Source: Xanthomonas sacchari (GTDB lineage: Bacteria; Pseudomonadota; Gammaproteobacteria; Xanthomonadales; Xanthomonadaceae). Taken from it: DNA of 64,000 nucleotides. Below are positions 56,580-64,000 of this stretch, in pieces; positions within the stretch are counted from its first letter, which is position 1, and each line of letters opens with the position of its first letter. The notes beneath the pieces are model-generated. The model worked only from the letters and a program-made list of their open reading frames with translations, did not search any database and was not told the DNA's origin. Both the position numbers and the translations under genes were made by a program. Location of the stretch: NCBI RefSeq assembly GCF_024266585.1, contig NZ_CP100647.1, forward strand, positions 3,701,001 to 3,765,000, in the 5' to 3' direction.

Positions 56580-57884
56580 ATGATCCAGCATCTACGCACC
56601 CTCGTGAGCTACGGCATCGGATTGAGCCTGGCCTGCGCCGGCGTGGTCCACGCGCAATCGGACGTCGGCGTGCTCGACGTGCTCACCTACAACGTCGCCG
56701 GCCTGCCGCAGGGCATTTCCAGCAGCAACCCGGCCGCCAACACCGCCCAGATCGCACCGAAGCTGGCGCCCTACGGCCTGATCAACGTGCAGGAAGACTT
56801 CAACTACCACGCCACCCTGTACGCGGGCGACAACCATCCCTACCGCACCCCCACCAGTGGCGGCGCGGCGATCGGCGACGGCCTCAACACGCTGAGCAAC
56901 TACCGCTTCGACGACTTCACCCGCGTCAAGTGGGACAAGTGCAACGGCACCGACTGCCTCACTCCCAAGGGCTTCAGCTACATGCGCGTGCGCCTGGACG
57001 ACGGCGTGCTGCTGGACGTGTACAACGCGCACCCCAACGCCGGCACCGAGAGCGCCGACCTGGCCGCGCGGCGCGCCAACATCAGCCAGCTCTCGCAGTT
57101 CATCCAGACCTGGTCGGCCGGCAACGCGGTGCTGGTGATGATGGACTCCAACACCCGCTACACCCGCGCCGACGACAACATCCGCGAGCTGATCGCCGCC
57201 AACGGCCTGACCGATACCTGGGTCGAGCTGGTCAAGGGCAACGCCCCGGCCGCCGGCGCGGCGCCGCTGCTGTGCGGCACCCCGCCGACCAATGAGTGCG
57301 AGGTGGTGGACAAGATCCTGTACCGCGACGCGCCGCAACTGACCCTGGTCGCCAACCGCTACAAGCTCGACGACGGCAACTTCTACGACAGCGACGGCAA
57401 GCCGCTGTCCGACCACTACCCGCTGGCCGCGCAGTTCGGCTGGGCGGTCGGTGCCACCGTGCGCACCAGCGACCAGTTCGGCGGCCCGCACGGCACCCCG
57501 TTCAACGACATCGCCAAGGGCGCCGAGCAACGCACCATCGCCAGCGTGACCCTGCGTGGCGCCTCGCGCCTGGACGGCATCGCGCTGGGCCTGGACAACG
57601 GCAGCACCCTGGCCCACGGCGGCAGCGGCGGCGATCCGGTCACGCTGCGCCTGGGCAGCAACGAACGGCTGACCTCGGCCACGCTGAGCGTGGGCCAGTA
57701 CAACGGCCACACCCGGCTGTTCTCGCTGAGCCTGCGCACCAACCAGGGTCGCAGCCTCAGCGCCGGCACGCCGACCGCCGAGACCTACACGCTCACCGCG
57801 CCCAGCGGCTGGCACATCGCCGGCTTCACCGGCCGCGACGGCGACGAGATCGACAAGCTCGGCGCGATCTATCGCAAGGACTGA
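56580..57884 (+). CDS. Secreted EEP-family hydrolase with C-terminal jacalin-like domain
   Basis: This 434-residue exported protein has a signal peptide ending VVHAQ. Residues 30-285 form an endonuclease/exonuclease/phosphatase domain with the metal and catalytic set Asn38 (LTYNVAGLP), Glu72 (NVQEDFNYH), His151 (NAHPNAG), Asp189 and Asn191 (MMDSNTRY), and Asp278-His279 (LSDHYPL). Members cleave phosphoesters in DNA, sphingomyelin or inositol phosphates. Residues about 290-434 resemble a jacalin-like lectin domain, with GGPHGTPFNDI at the start, then DGIALGLDNG and the C-terminal FTGRDGDEIDKLGAIYRKD. The lectin part may target sugar-bearing surfaces. The start at 56580 is the ATG after AAAGAGGCG. 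The substrate is unknown. Confidence 0.85.
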   Translation: MIQHLRTLVSYGIGLSLACAGVVHAQSDVGVLDVLTYNVAGLPQGISSSNPAANTAQIAPKLAPYGLINVQEDFNYHATLYAGDNHPYRTPTSGGAAIGDGLNTLSNYRFDDFTRVKWDKCNGTDCLTPKGFSYMRVRLDDGVLLDVYNAHPNAGTESADLAARRANISQLSQFIQTWSAGNAVLVMMDSNTRYTRADDNIRELIAANGLTDTWVELVKGNAPAAGAAPLLCGTPPTNECEVVDKILYRDAPQLTLVANRYKLDDGNFYDSDGKPLSDHYPLAAQFGWAVGATVRTSDQFGGPHGTPFNDIAKGAEQRTIASVTLRGASRLDGIALGLDNGSTLAHGGSGGDPVTLRLGSNERLTSATLSVGQYNGHTRLFSLSLRTNQGRSLSAGTPTAETYTLTAPSGWHIAGFTGRDGDEIDKLGAIYRKD

Positions 57885-57925
57885 CGGAAACGCGGGTGCG
57901 ATCGCGCCCGCGGCAACGCAACGGC

Positions 57926-57953
57926 AACGGCGCGCGTGGCGACGCGCGCCGTT
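57926..57953. terminator. Hairpin between convergent EEP-jacalin and radA genes
   Basis: A perfect 12-bp stem AACGGCGCGCGT/ACGCGCGCCGTT with a 4-nt loop sits 42 bp after the EEP gene. There is no T-run. It may end transcripts from both sides. Confidence 0.55.
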
Positions 57954-58182
57954 CGCCATGCTGGACCGCCATACGCAGGCGGGGCCCATCGCCGGGTGTG
58001 CGCATCGGTGTGCAGCGAACGGCTGCGTCGCAGCCGACGACGCGCGCGGCAAACCTCATGCCAGGCCCCTCGATGCGGCGGCGCAGCTACGCCGATCGCC
58101 GCATCACCCGCACCACTGCGCCGCGCTTCGCAGGGACACAGCCTGCACGAACAACGAAGACGCAGCCTGCCGGCGGCGCGGC

Positions 58183-59568
58183 CTATTCGCTCGCCGCTTC
58201 CAGCGCCTGCGCCAGGCGCTCCACTGCGATCACCTCCATGCCCTTGACCGTGCCGGTCTTGGGCGCATTGGCCTTGGGCACGATGGCGCGCTTGAAGCCA
58301 TGCGTGGCGGCCTCGCGCAGCCGGTCCTCGCCGTTGGGCACCGGGCGGATCTCGCCGGACAGGCCGACCTCGCCGAAGGCGATGGTCTTCTCCGCCAGCG
58401 GCCGGTCGCGCAGCGACGACAGCACCGCCAGCAGCACCGGCAGGTCGGCCGCGGTCTCCTGCACGCGGATGCCGCCGACCACGTTGACGAACACGTCCTG
58501 GTCGCCGACCACGATGCCGCCATGGCGGTGCAGCACAGCCAGCAGCATCGCCAGCCGGTTCTGTTCCAGGCCCACCGCCACGCGTCGCGGATTGGACAGC
58601 GGCGAGGCATCGACCAGCGCCTGCACTTCCACCATCAGCGGCCGCGTGCCTTCGCGGGTGACCATCACGCAACTGCCGGGCTGGTGCGCACTGCCGCCGG
58701 AGAGGAAGATCGCCGACGGATTGGAGACTTCCTTCAGGCCCTTCTCGCCCATCGCGAACACGCCCAGCTCGTTGACCGCGCCGAAGCGGTTCTTGAAGGC
58801 GCGCAGCAGGCGGAAACGGCTGCCGCTCTCGCCCTCGAAGTACAACACCGCATCGACCATGTGCTCGAGCACGCGCGGGCCGGCGATGCCGCCCTCCTTG
58901 GTGACGTGGCCGACCAGGAACACCGCGGTGCCGGTCTCCTTGGCATAGCGCACCAGCCGCGCCGCGCTCTCGCGCACCTGGCTGACCGAGCCGGGCGCGG
59001 CGGTCAGCGCCTCGGTCCACAGGGTCTGCACCGAGTCGGCGACGATCAGCTTGGGCCGCGCCGCGCTGGCGTGCTGCAGGATGTGTTCGATGCCGGTCTC
59101 GGCCAGCGCATTGAGGCCGTCCAGCGGCAGGTCCAGGCGCACCGCGCGCCCGGCGACCTGGCCCAGCGATTCCTCGCCTGTCACGTACAGCACCGGCAGG
59201 GTGCCGGCCATCTTCGCCAGCGCCTGCAGCAGCAGGGTCGACTTGCCGATGCCCGGATCGCCGCCGATCAGCACCACCGCGCCCTCGACCAGGCCGCCGC
59301 CGAGCACCCGGTCGAACTCGCCGATGCCGGTGGACACGCGCGCCTGGTCGCGATGCTCCACGTCCTTGAGCGCGGTGATCTTCGGCGTCTCGGCCTTGCC
59401 GGCCCAGCCGCTGCGCCGCGCCGCGGCCGGCGCCTTGGCCGTGGCCGCGCTTTCCAGCACGATCTCGCTCAGCGTGTTCCAGGCGCCGCATTCGGTGCAC
59501 TGGCCCTGCCACTTGGTGTACTCGGCGCCGCATTCGCCGCAGACATAGGCCGTTTTCGCTTTCGCCAT
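58183..59568 (-). CDS. radA: DNA repair protein RadA
   Basis: This 461-residue RecA-like ATPase drives branch migration in recombination. It has the N-terminal zinc finger CGECGAEYTKWQGQCTECGAW, the Walker A GGDPGIGKSTLLLQ, the RadA-specific KNRFGAVNELGVF motif and a C-terminal Lon-like domain with GGIRVQETAADLPVLLAVLSS. The start at 59568 gives the standard MAKAKTAYVCGECG. It appears to be a single-gene unit. Confidence 0.97.
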   Translation of the reverse strand: MAKAKTAYVCGECGAEYTKWQGQCTECGAWNTLSEIVLESAATAKAPAAARRSGWAGKAETPKITALKDVEHRDQARVSTGIGEFDRVLGGGLVEGAVVLIGGDPGIGKSTLLLQALAKMAGTLPVLYVTGEESLGQVAGRAVRLDLPLDGLNALAETGIEHILQHASAARPKLIVADSVQTLWTEALTAAPGSVSQVRESAARLVRYAKETGTAVFLVGHVTKEGGIAGPRVLEHMVDAVLYFEGESGSRFRLLRAFKNRFGAVNELGVFAMGEKGLKEVSNPSAIFLSGGSAHQPGSCVMVTREGTRPLMVEVQALVDASPLSNPRRVAVGLEQNRLAMLLAVLHRHGGIVVGDQDVFVNVVGGIRVQETAADLPVLLAVLSSLRDRPLAEKTIAFGEVGLSGEIRPVPNGEDRLREAATHGFKRAIVPKANAPKTGTVKGMEVIAVERLAQALEAASE

Positions 59569-59684
59569 CTGCTTCTGGTCCGCTCAGACAATGCGCCAGC
59601 ATAGTGGCTGGCGGTCTCAAGGTCCGCGACGGCAAGGCGCCACGCTCCTCCAGCAGCCTCGGCGGGCCGGCAAACCACGCATTT

Positions 59685-59754
59685 CGTAGGAGCGGCTTCA
59701 GCCGCGAACGGGCTTTACCGGTCATGCCCCGTCGCGGCTGAAGCCGCTCCTACG
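59685..59754. repeat. Inverted repeat of the GTAGGAGCGGCTTCAGCCGCGA family
   Basis: Arms of about 27 bp at the two ends (CGTAGGAGCGGCTTCAGCCGCG and its complement) enclose CTTTACCGGTCATGC. It lies between radA and the M61 peptidase gene, which are on the same strand, in a 307-bp gap with nothing else to call. Confidence 0.85.
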
Positions 59755-59875
59755 ACAGACGCAGCGCCCGCCTCCTCGACGCAGCGGCGGCGATCGATCA
59801 CTCGCCGTACAGCGCGACGCGGGCGCCGTTCCCCGCCACCCGGCAGACGACGCCGGGCGGGGGGCATTCGCCGAC

Positions 59876-61765
59876 TCAGCGCGCCTTGTATAACTCGCTC
59901 AGGCGATCCGGCGTGCCGGCGATGCGCTCCAGGTGCGGATACTGCAGGCCGCCGGCGTAGGCGATGCGCAAGGTGTCGTAGCGGTCGCCGCGCTTGACCA
60001 GCAGTTCGATCGGGGCGCTGCCGCCCTTGGCCGCGGTGATCGCGTCCTTGAGCGCTTCGGCGCTGTACTCGCGGCCGCCGACCGCGACCACGCGGTTGCC
60101 GGCGATGAGGCCGGCGTTGAACGCCGGGCTGTCCCACAGCACGGACTGCACCTGGCCCTGCTGGTCCAGGCTCAGGCCCAGCGAATAGGTCAGGTCCAGG
60201 CTCTTGTTGCGCGCCTCGCTGGTCTTGTTGGCCGCGTTCGGCTGGTCGGTATAGACCAGCTTCCAGCCGCTGGCCTCGATGCCGCCGACCAGCGAACCGT
60301 GGTCGTCGAGACGGCTGCGCAGCAGGGTCGCCCAGTCGTACTTGGCGATCCCGTCGAGCGTGGCGACGATGTCGTCGAAGGTATAGGTGTTCACGTCCCA
60401 GGCGCCGTCGTGCATGCCGAAGAAGGCCTTGGCGAAGTCGTCCAGCGAGCGCTTGCCGCCGCTGAGTTCGCGCAGCTTGGCGTTGACCTCCAGCCACAGC
60501 ATCTGCCCGCCGGAATAGTAGTCCTCGCTCAGCTGGTAGCTGCGGTAGGCGCGCGGACGGCGCATCGACATGGTGGGATCGTTGGTGGTGTCCTGCAGCG
60601 CGCGCCAGGCCAGGCCGGGCCGGCCGCGCTGGTAGGTCGCGGCGACATTGGCCAGCATGTCGCGGGCCTGGTCCTGCGTCCACAGCCCGGCGCGCGCGGC
60701 GATCACCTCGCCCCAGAACTGGGTCTGGCCCTCGTACAGCCACAGCAGGCTGTCGCCCATCGGCACGTTGAAGTTGGGCGTGGCCAGGTCGGCGCCGCGG
60801 CGGTACTTGCCGTTCCAGGAGTGGTTGAACTCGTGCGCGAGCAGGTCGCGCATCTCCCAGCTCTTGTCCCATTCGGTGAAGTAGTCGAGCGGGCCGCTGT
60901 TCTCGCTGGAGCGATGATGCTCCAGGCCGATGCCGCCGAGCTTGTCGGTCAGCGCCAGCAGGAACTCGTAGTGGTCGAAGTGGCGCGCGCCGTACAGCTT
61001 GTCCATCTGCTGCACCAGGGCCACGTGCGCCTTGACCTGCTCGGGCTTGGCCTCCAGCGACTTGGGCTTGTCGGCGAACACGTTCAGCGCCACCGGCGCC
61101 TTGTCCTTGGCGTCCAGCACGATGCGCTTGTAGTACTTGCCGGCGAACATCGGCGAATCGACCAGGTCGTCGAAATCGATCGGCTTGAACGTCACCGTGT
61201 CGCCGGTCCGCGTGGCGGTCTCCAGCGCGGTGGCGTAGTCCCAGCCGGCCGGCAGGGTCACGCTGGCCTGCGCCTTGATGTTGCGCGCATACACCCCGGC
61301 CGGATACAGCGCGGTGGTGTTCCACTGCAGGTTGAGCATCTCCGGGGTCATCATCACCCGGCCCTGGCCGTCGCCCTGCGAGGACAGGAACTGGTACTCG
61401 GCGACGATCTCGCTGGCGCCGGCGGGCACGTCGATCTTGAACGCATAGACGTCGTACTGGTCGCGCGTCCACGGCAGCACCTTGCCGTTGGCCTTGATCA
61501 CCAGCCCGGCCAGCTTGTCGATCGGGCCGGTCGGCGAATGGTTGCCGGGGATCCACTGCGGATACAGCAGGGTCATCGGCCCCGGCGTGGCCGGGATGGT
61601 GGTGCGCACGCGGAAGATGCGGTGGGCCAGGTCGGTGGCGTCGACAGCGATCTTCAGCGTGCCGGCGAAGGGCACGTCGCGCGGCGGCGCGGTCTGCGCC
61701 GAAGCCTGGAACGCGACAGTGGCGGCCAGCAGCAACGGCGCCATCCAGGCGGTGGACTTTCTCAT
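59876..61765 (-). CDS. M61 family peptidase with PDZ domain
   Basis: This 629-residue zinc peptidase has a signal peptide ending in VAFQASAQ. The N-terminal beta domain precedes the thermolysin-like domain with zinc motif HEFNH at residues 311-315 (LLAHEFNHSWNGKYRRG) and the downstream Glu in LLWLYEGQTQFWGE. A PDZ domain lies at about 525-610 (VQSVLWDSPAFNAGLIAGNRVVAVGG). Family members are glycyl aminopeptidases or related periplasmic enzymes. The start at 61765 is the ATG before the signal peptide. It is a single-gene unit with the repeat downstream. Confidence 0.92.
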   Translation of the reverse strand: MRKSTAWMAPLLLAATVAFQASAQTAPPRDVPFAGTLKIAVDATDLAHRIFRVRTTIPATPGPMTLLYPQWIPGNHSPTGPIDKLAGLVIKANGKVLPWTRDQYDVYAFKIDVPAGASEIVAEYQFLSSQGDGQGRVMMTPEMLNLQWNTTALYPAGVYARNIKAQASVTLPAGWDYATALETATRTGDTVTFKPIDFDDLVDSPMFAGKYYKRIVLDAKDKAPVALNVFADKPKSLEAKPEQVKAHVALVQQMDKLYGARHFDHYEFLLALTDKLGGIGLEHHRSSENSGPLDYFTEWDKSWEMRDLLAHEFNHSWNGKYRRGADLATPNFNVPMGDSLLWLYEGQTQFWGEVIAARAGLWTQDQARDMLANVAATYQRGRPGLAWRALQDTTNDPTMSMRRPRAYRSYQLSEDYYSGGQMLWLEVNAKLRELSGGKRSLDDFAKAFFGMHDGAWDVNTYTFDDIVATLDGIAKYDWATLLRSRLDDHGSLVGGIEASGWKLVYTDQPNAANKTSEARNKSLDLTYSLGLSLDQQGQVQSVLWDSPAFNAGLIAGNRVVAVGGREYSAEALKDAITAAKGGSAPIELLVKRGDRYDTLRIAYAGGLQYPHLERIAGTPDRLSELYKAR

Positions 61766-61915
61766 GGGGTCTCCAGGGGGCGAACGACAGCGGACAAGCA
61801 AACCCCCATGCTATGCCTGCGCCGCCGCCGCGTGCCATGCCATAGGTCATGCCCGCGGCGATCGCGGCGCACTGCGCAAGCGGCATGGGCGGGCGCCGTT
61901 GCGCCGCCCCTCCGC

Positions 61916-62518
61916 TCAACGCCCGGCCAACTGGCTGCGCCGCTCGACGATGCGCGACACCAGGCCGTAGTCCATCGCCTCCTGCGCCGACATCCAGCAA
62001 TCGCGCTCGATGTCGGCTTCCACGCGTTGCAGCGGCTGGCCGGTCTCGCGGGCGATGACCCGGGCGATGCGGGCGCGCGCCTTGAGGATCTCGCTGGCCT
62101 GGATGGCGATGTCGCTGGCCGGGCCGCCGGCGCCACCGCTGGGCTGATGGATCAGGAACCGGGTCTGCGGCAGGCACACCCGGCGTTCGCGCGGCACGCC
62201 CAGGAACACGTGCGTGGCCGCGCTGCCGACCCAGCCCGAGCCGATCATGTCGACCGGCGCGGAAATGAAGCGCAGCGCATCGTGGATGGCGTCGCCGGAT
62301 TCGAGATGGCCGCCCGGCGAGGACACGATCATGGCGATCGGCGCGTCGGATTCGGCATCCAGCGCCAGCAGGTGGCGCACCGCCTGATAGGCGCTGGCGT
62401 CGGTGATGGTGCCGAACAGCAGCAGGGTCCGCGCACGGAACGCCTTCTCCTCCAGGAAGGCGCCGGACGGCGCGAGCGCGGCGGGCGCGGCGGGAGAGGT
62501 TTCGTCGGAACGCAGCAT
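61916..62518 (-). CDS. ClpP-like serine protease, paralogue
   Basis: This 200-residue protein aligns along ClpP with the intact triad Ser99 (GWVGSAATH), His124 (RFLIHQPSGG) and Asp173 (IERDCWMS). It is shorter in the N-terminal loops that form the ClpX contact and pore, and the region before the handle is also different, so it may work with another ATPase or alone. It is not beside clpX or tig. The divergent neighbour is a sigma-70-like factor gene, starting 55 bp away, so a sigma/protease regulatory unit is possible. The start at 62518 is the Met before the family alignment. Confidence 0.87.
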   Translation of the reverse strand: MLRSDETSPAAPAALAPSGAFLEEKAFRARTLLLFGTITDASAYQAVRHLLALDAESDAPIAMIVSSPGGHLESGDAIHDALRFISAPVDMIGSGWVGSAATHVFLGVPRERRVCLPQTRFLIHQPSGGAGGPASDIAIQASEILKARARIARVIARETGQPLQRVEADIERDCWMSAQEAMDYGLVSRIVERRSQLAGR

Positions 62519-62573
62519 CGGCCTGTCTCCATGTATGGTGGGTTTCCCTCCCAACGAACGACGGGGCCGCGAC

Positions 62574-63383
62574 GTGACATTCCCGACCGACGCGCAGGCT
62601 GCCAGCGGCGACGACGCGCTGCGCCCCCAGTTGCTGGCCCTGGCGCGACGCTGGGTCGGCCAGGGCGAGGACGCCGAGGATCTGGTGCAGGAGACCTATC
62701 TGCGGGCGGCCCAGGGGCCGCTGCCGGGGGGCGGCCGCGACGCCTGGCTGACCACCGTGCTGCGCCATCTGTGCATCGACCGCCAGCGTCGCCGCGGCCG
62801 CTACCGGGCCTTGTTGGAGCGCATGGCGCAGGAACACGCACCGCCCGTAGCCGACGACGCGGACGGGCCGCTGCGGTACGCCCTCCACAGCGCGGCGGTC
62901 GCGCAGGCCCTCGCCACGCTGGTGCGCACACTGCCGGCCGGCGACGTGGCGATGCTGCTGCTCGCCGAGGCCTTCGACTTCAGCCATGCCGAGTTGGCGG
63001 CGCTGGCGGCGCGCAGCGAAAGCGCCTCGCGCCAGCATCTGCGGCGCCTGTTGCAGCGCGCGCGTGCGGCGATGGCGGACGCCCCCGCGCCGACGACCGC
63101 CGACCCGCACGACGACGCCTGCCTGCTGGCGCTGTGCCGCCATGCCTTGCGGCACGGCGATCCGGCCGGGCTGGTCGCCACCTTGCGCGCGGCGCGGCCG
63201 CAGGCCCTGCTGGCCAGCGCCTGGTCGGTGTCGGCCTCGGCGCACGCCGCGCCCAGCCCCGCGCCGGTCTATGCGCAGCCGCTGCAGCAGCACGGGCAAC
63301 TGGGCCTGCTGATCCGCAACGGCGACGGCGTGCTGACTTGGCTGCCGTTGTGCGAACTCGCCGAGGCGCCCTGCCTGGCGTGA
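62574..63383 (+). CDS. ECF-like sigma factor with C-terminal extension
   Basis: This 269-residue protein has sigma region 2 (residues about 15-85, with GEDAEDLVQETYLRAAQGP and WLTTVLRHLCIDRQRRR) and region 4 (about 112-170, with LPAGDVAMLLLAEAFDFSHAE and SRQHLRRLLQRARA). The last 95 residues form an extension that includes ALRHGDPAGLVATLRA; such extensions in ECF factors often bind ligands or partners. The start is a GTG at 62574; an in-frame ATG at 62535 is also possible. It diverges from the ClpP paralogue gene, and no anti-sigma gene is adjacent, so the protease or the extension may hold it in check. Confidence 0.82.
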   Translation: MTFPTDAQAASGDDALRPQLLALARRWVGQGEDAEDLVQETYLRAAQGPLPGGGRDAWLTTVLRHLCIDRQRRRGRYRALLERMAQEHAPPVADDADGPLRYALHSAAVAQALATLVRTLPAGDVAMLLLAEAFDFSHAELAALAARSESASRQHLRRLLQRARAAMADAPAPTTADPHDDACLLALCRHALRHGDPAGLVATLRAARPQALLASAWSVSASAHAAPSPAPVYAQPLQQHGQLGLLIRNGDGVLTWLPLCELAEAPCLA

Positions 63384-63427
63384 GCACGGCACACGCCGGC
63401 GCGCCAGTCGCACCGGCGTCCCTCGCA

Positions 63428-64000
63428 TCAGTACCTGCGCACGGGAAAGCGCTCGGAGAACCCATCGAACACGGCACGCTCGACGTCGAGGCGATGCCGA
63501 AACTCCGCCGAAGCGGTCATCCCGAAGCCGAGTTCATCGGCCTGCCCCGCCGCGAGCCCGGCGAAGACGGCGTCGCAGAAGTCCTCCACGTCCGCGCCAT
63601 GGGCCACGCCAGAGCCCGCCAACCCGGTGCGGACGGCGGGCGGAATGATTTCCACGACCCTGACCGACGTCGCGGCGAGCGCGAACCGGAGGTTGGCCGT
63701 ATAGCTGTGGATCGCGGCCTTGCAGGCGCTGTAGACCGGGGCGAACGGCTGCGGAACGAGGGCGCCGCCGGAGGAGACATTGGCGATGAGCGCGGGCTTG
63801 CCATGCTGCAGCAACAGCGGGACCAGCAAATGGTTCAGATGCACGACGGCAGAAAACAGAATATCGATCTCGCGTTGGCGCTCGGCCCAGGGCGCCTGGT
63901 CGTCGGCGAGCGCGACGCGTCGCTGGATCCCGGCATTGTTGACGACCACGCGCAGCCCGGGATGCCGCACGTGCAGGTACTGCGCGAGTCGCTCGCGTTC
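63428..64000 (-). CDS. SDR family oxidoreductase (5' end beyond the window)
   Basis: The C-terminal 190 residues of a short-chain dehydrogenase are present; the frame is open to the right edge, so the N-terminus lies outside. It shows NNAGIQRR (NAG motif), the Ser of VSSGGALVP and the YSACK catalytic motif. The pattern suits the DltE-type SDR group that includes many stand-alone oxidoreductases of unknown substrate. It is convergent with the sigma-factor gene, 44 bp apart. Confidence 0.82.
   Translation of the reverse strand, partial: ERERLAQYLHVRHPGLRVVVNNAGIQRRVALADDQAPWAERQREIDILFSAVVHLNHLLVPLLLQHGKPALIANVSSGGALVPQPFAPVYSACKAAIHSYTANLRFALAATSVRVVEIIPPAVRTGLAGSGVAHGADVEDFCDAVFAGLAAGQADELGFGMTASAEFRHRLDVERAVFDGFSERFPVRRY

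Noticed and set aside
61916-62518. Loss of the catalytic serine in the ClpP paralogue (a Thr seemed to occupy the site)
   Set aside because: Realignment from the conserved CLP and IHQP motifs places Ser99 at the nucleophile position; the triad is complete.

Overview
The window is GC-rich, gene-dense chromosomal DNA of a gammaproteobacterium in the Xanthomonadaceae, most likely Xanthomonas or a close relative. The basis is the mix of sugar-polymer TonB-dependent receptors, the oxidative (non-phosphorylating) pentose cluster, the housekeeping order rpsP-rimM-trmD-rplS, and many short repeats of the GTAGGAGCGGCTTCAGCCGCGAC type. The species assignment is inference. I see no integrase, transposase, phage module, CRISPR array, tRNA or rRNA.

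Layout. 1-1.6 kb: a YeiH-type exporter (cut by the left edge) and a divergent LysR regulator. 1.9-8.3 kb: a galactan module of TonB-dependent receptor, GH53 endo-galactanase and Tat-exported GH2 beta-galactosidase, the two hydrolases overlapping by 4 nt. 8.5-10.2 kb: two exported proteins of unknown function. 10.5-20.3 kb: mutS, a GST with a WYL-type regulator, katG with a good OxyR-like half-operator, an Hsp15-like S4 protein and a MATE exporter. 20.5-28.3 kb: rpsP-rimM-trmD-rplS, a pabC/nitronate monooxygenase pair, a secreted protein built from two internal repeats, ffh and ypjD. 28.4-37.6 kb: galM and a divergent secreted GH51 arabinofuranosidase, a small exported protein, an EF-G paralogue with an unusual leader, an M19 dipeptidase and a CPA2 antiporter. 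37.8-50 kb: a GST, then the L-arabinose/D-galactose cluster: a six-gene operon (AraD1-type FAH protein, semialdehyde dehydrogenase, YtfQ-YtfR-YtfT-YjfF ABC importer), a LysR regulator, a sugar 1-dehydrogenase and an IlvD/Edd-family sugar-acid dehydratase. 50.2-57.9 kb: an ECF sigma/FecR/STN-type TonB receptor surface-signalling system followed by a secreted histidine phosphatase and a secreted EEP-family hydrolase fused to a jacalin-like domain. 58.2-64 kb: radA, an M61 peptidase, a ClpP paralogue with a divergent sigma factor, and an SDR cut by the right edge.

How it fits together. The GH53, GH2 and GH51 enzymes would release galactose and arabinose from pectic arabinogalactan. GalM and the YtfQRT-YjfF importer would handle the free sugars, and the dehydrogenase, dehydratase, AraD1 protein and aldehyde dehydrogenase would convert L-arabinose to 2-oxoglutarate (D-galactose may enter the same enzymes). 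A near-identical 17-18 bp element (TATATG...CAAATATC) lies in both divergent promoter regions of the catabolic cluster and is a good candidate operator for its LysR regulator. The second surface module reads as an inducible phosphate-ester scavenging locus whose substrate is unknown; it is the strongest candidate for an undescribed system. Most repeat clusters sit between convergent genes.
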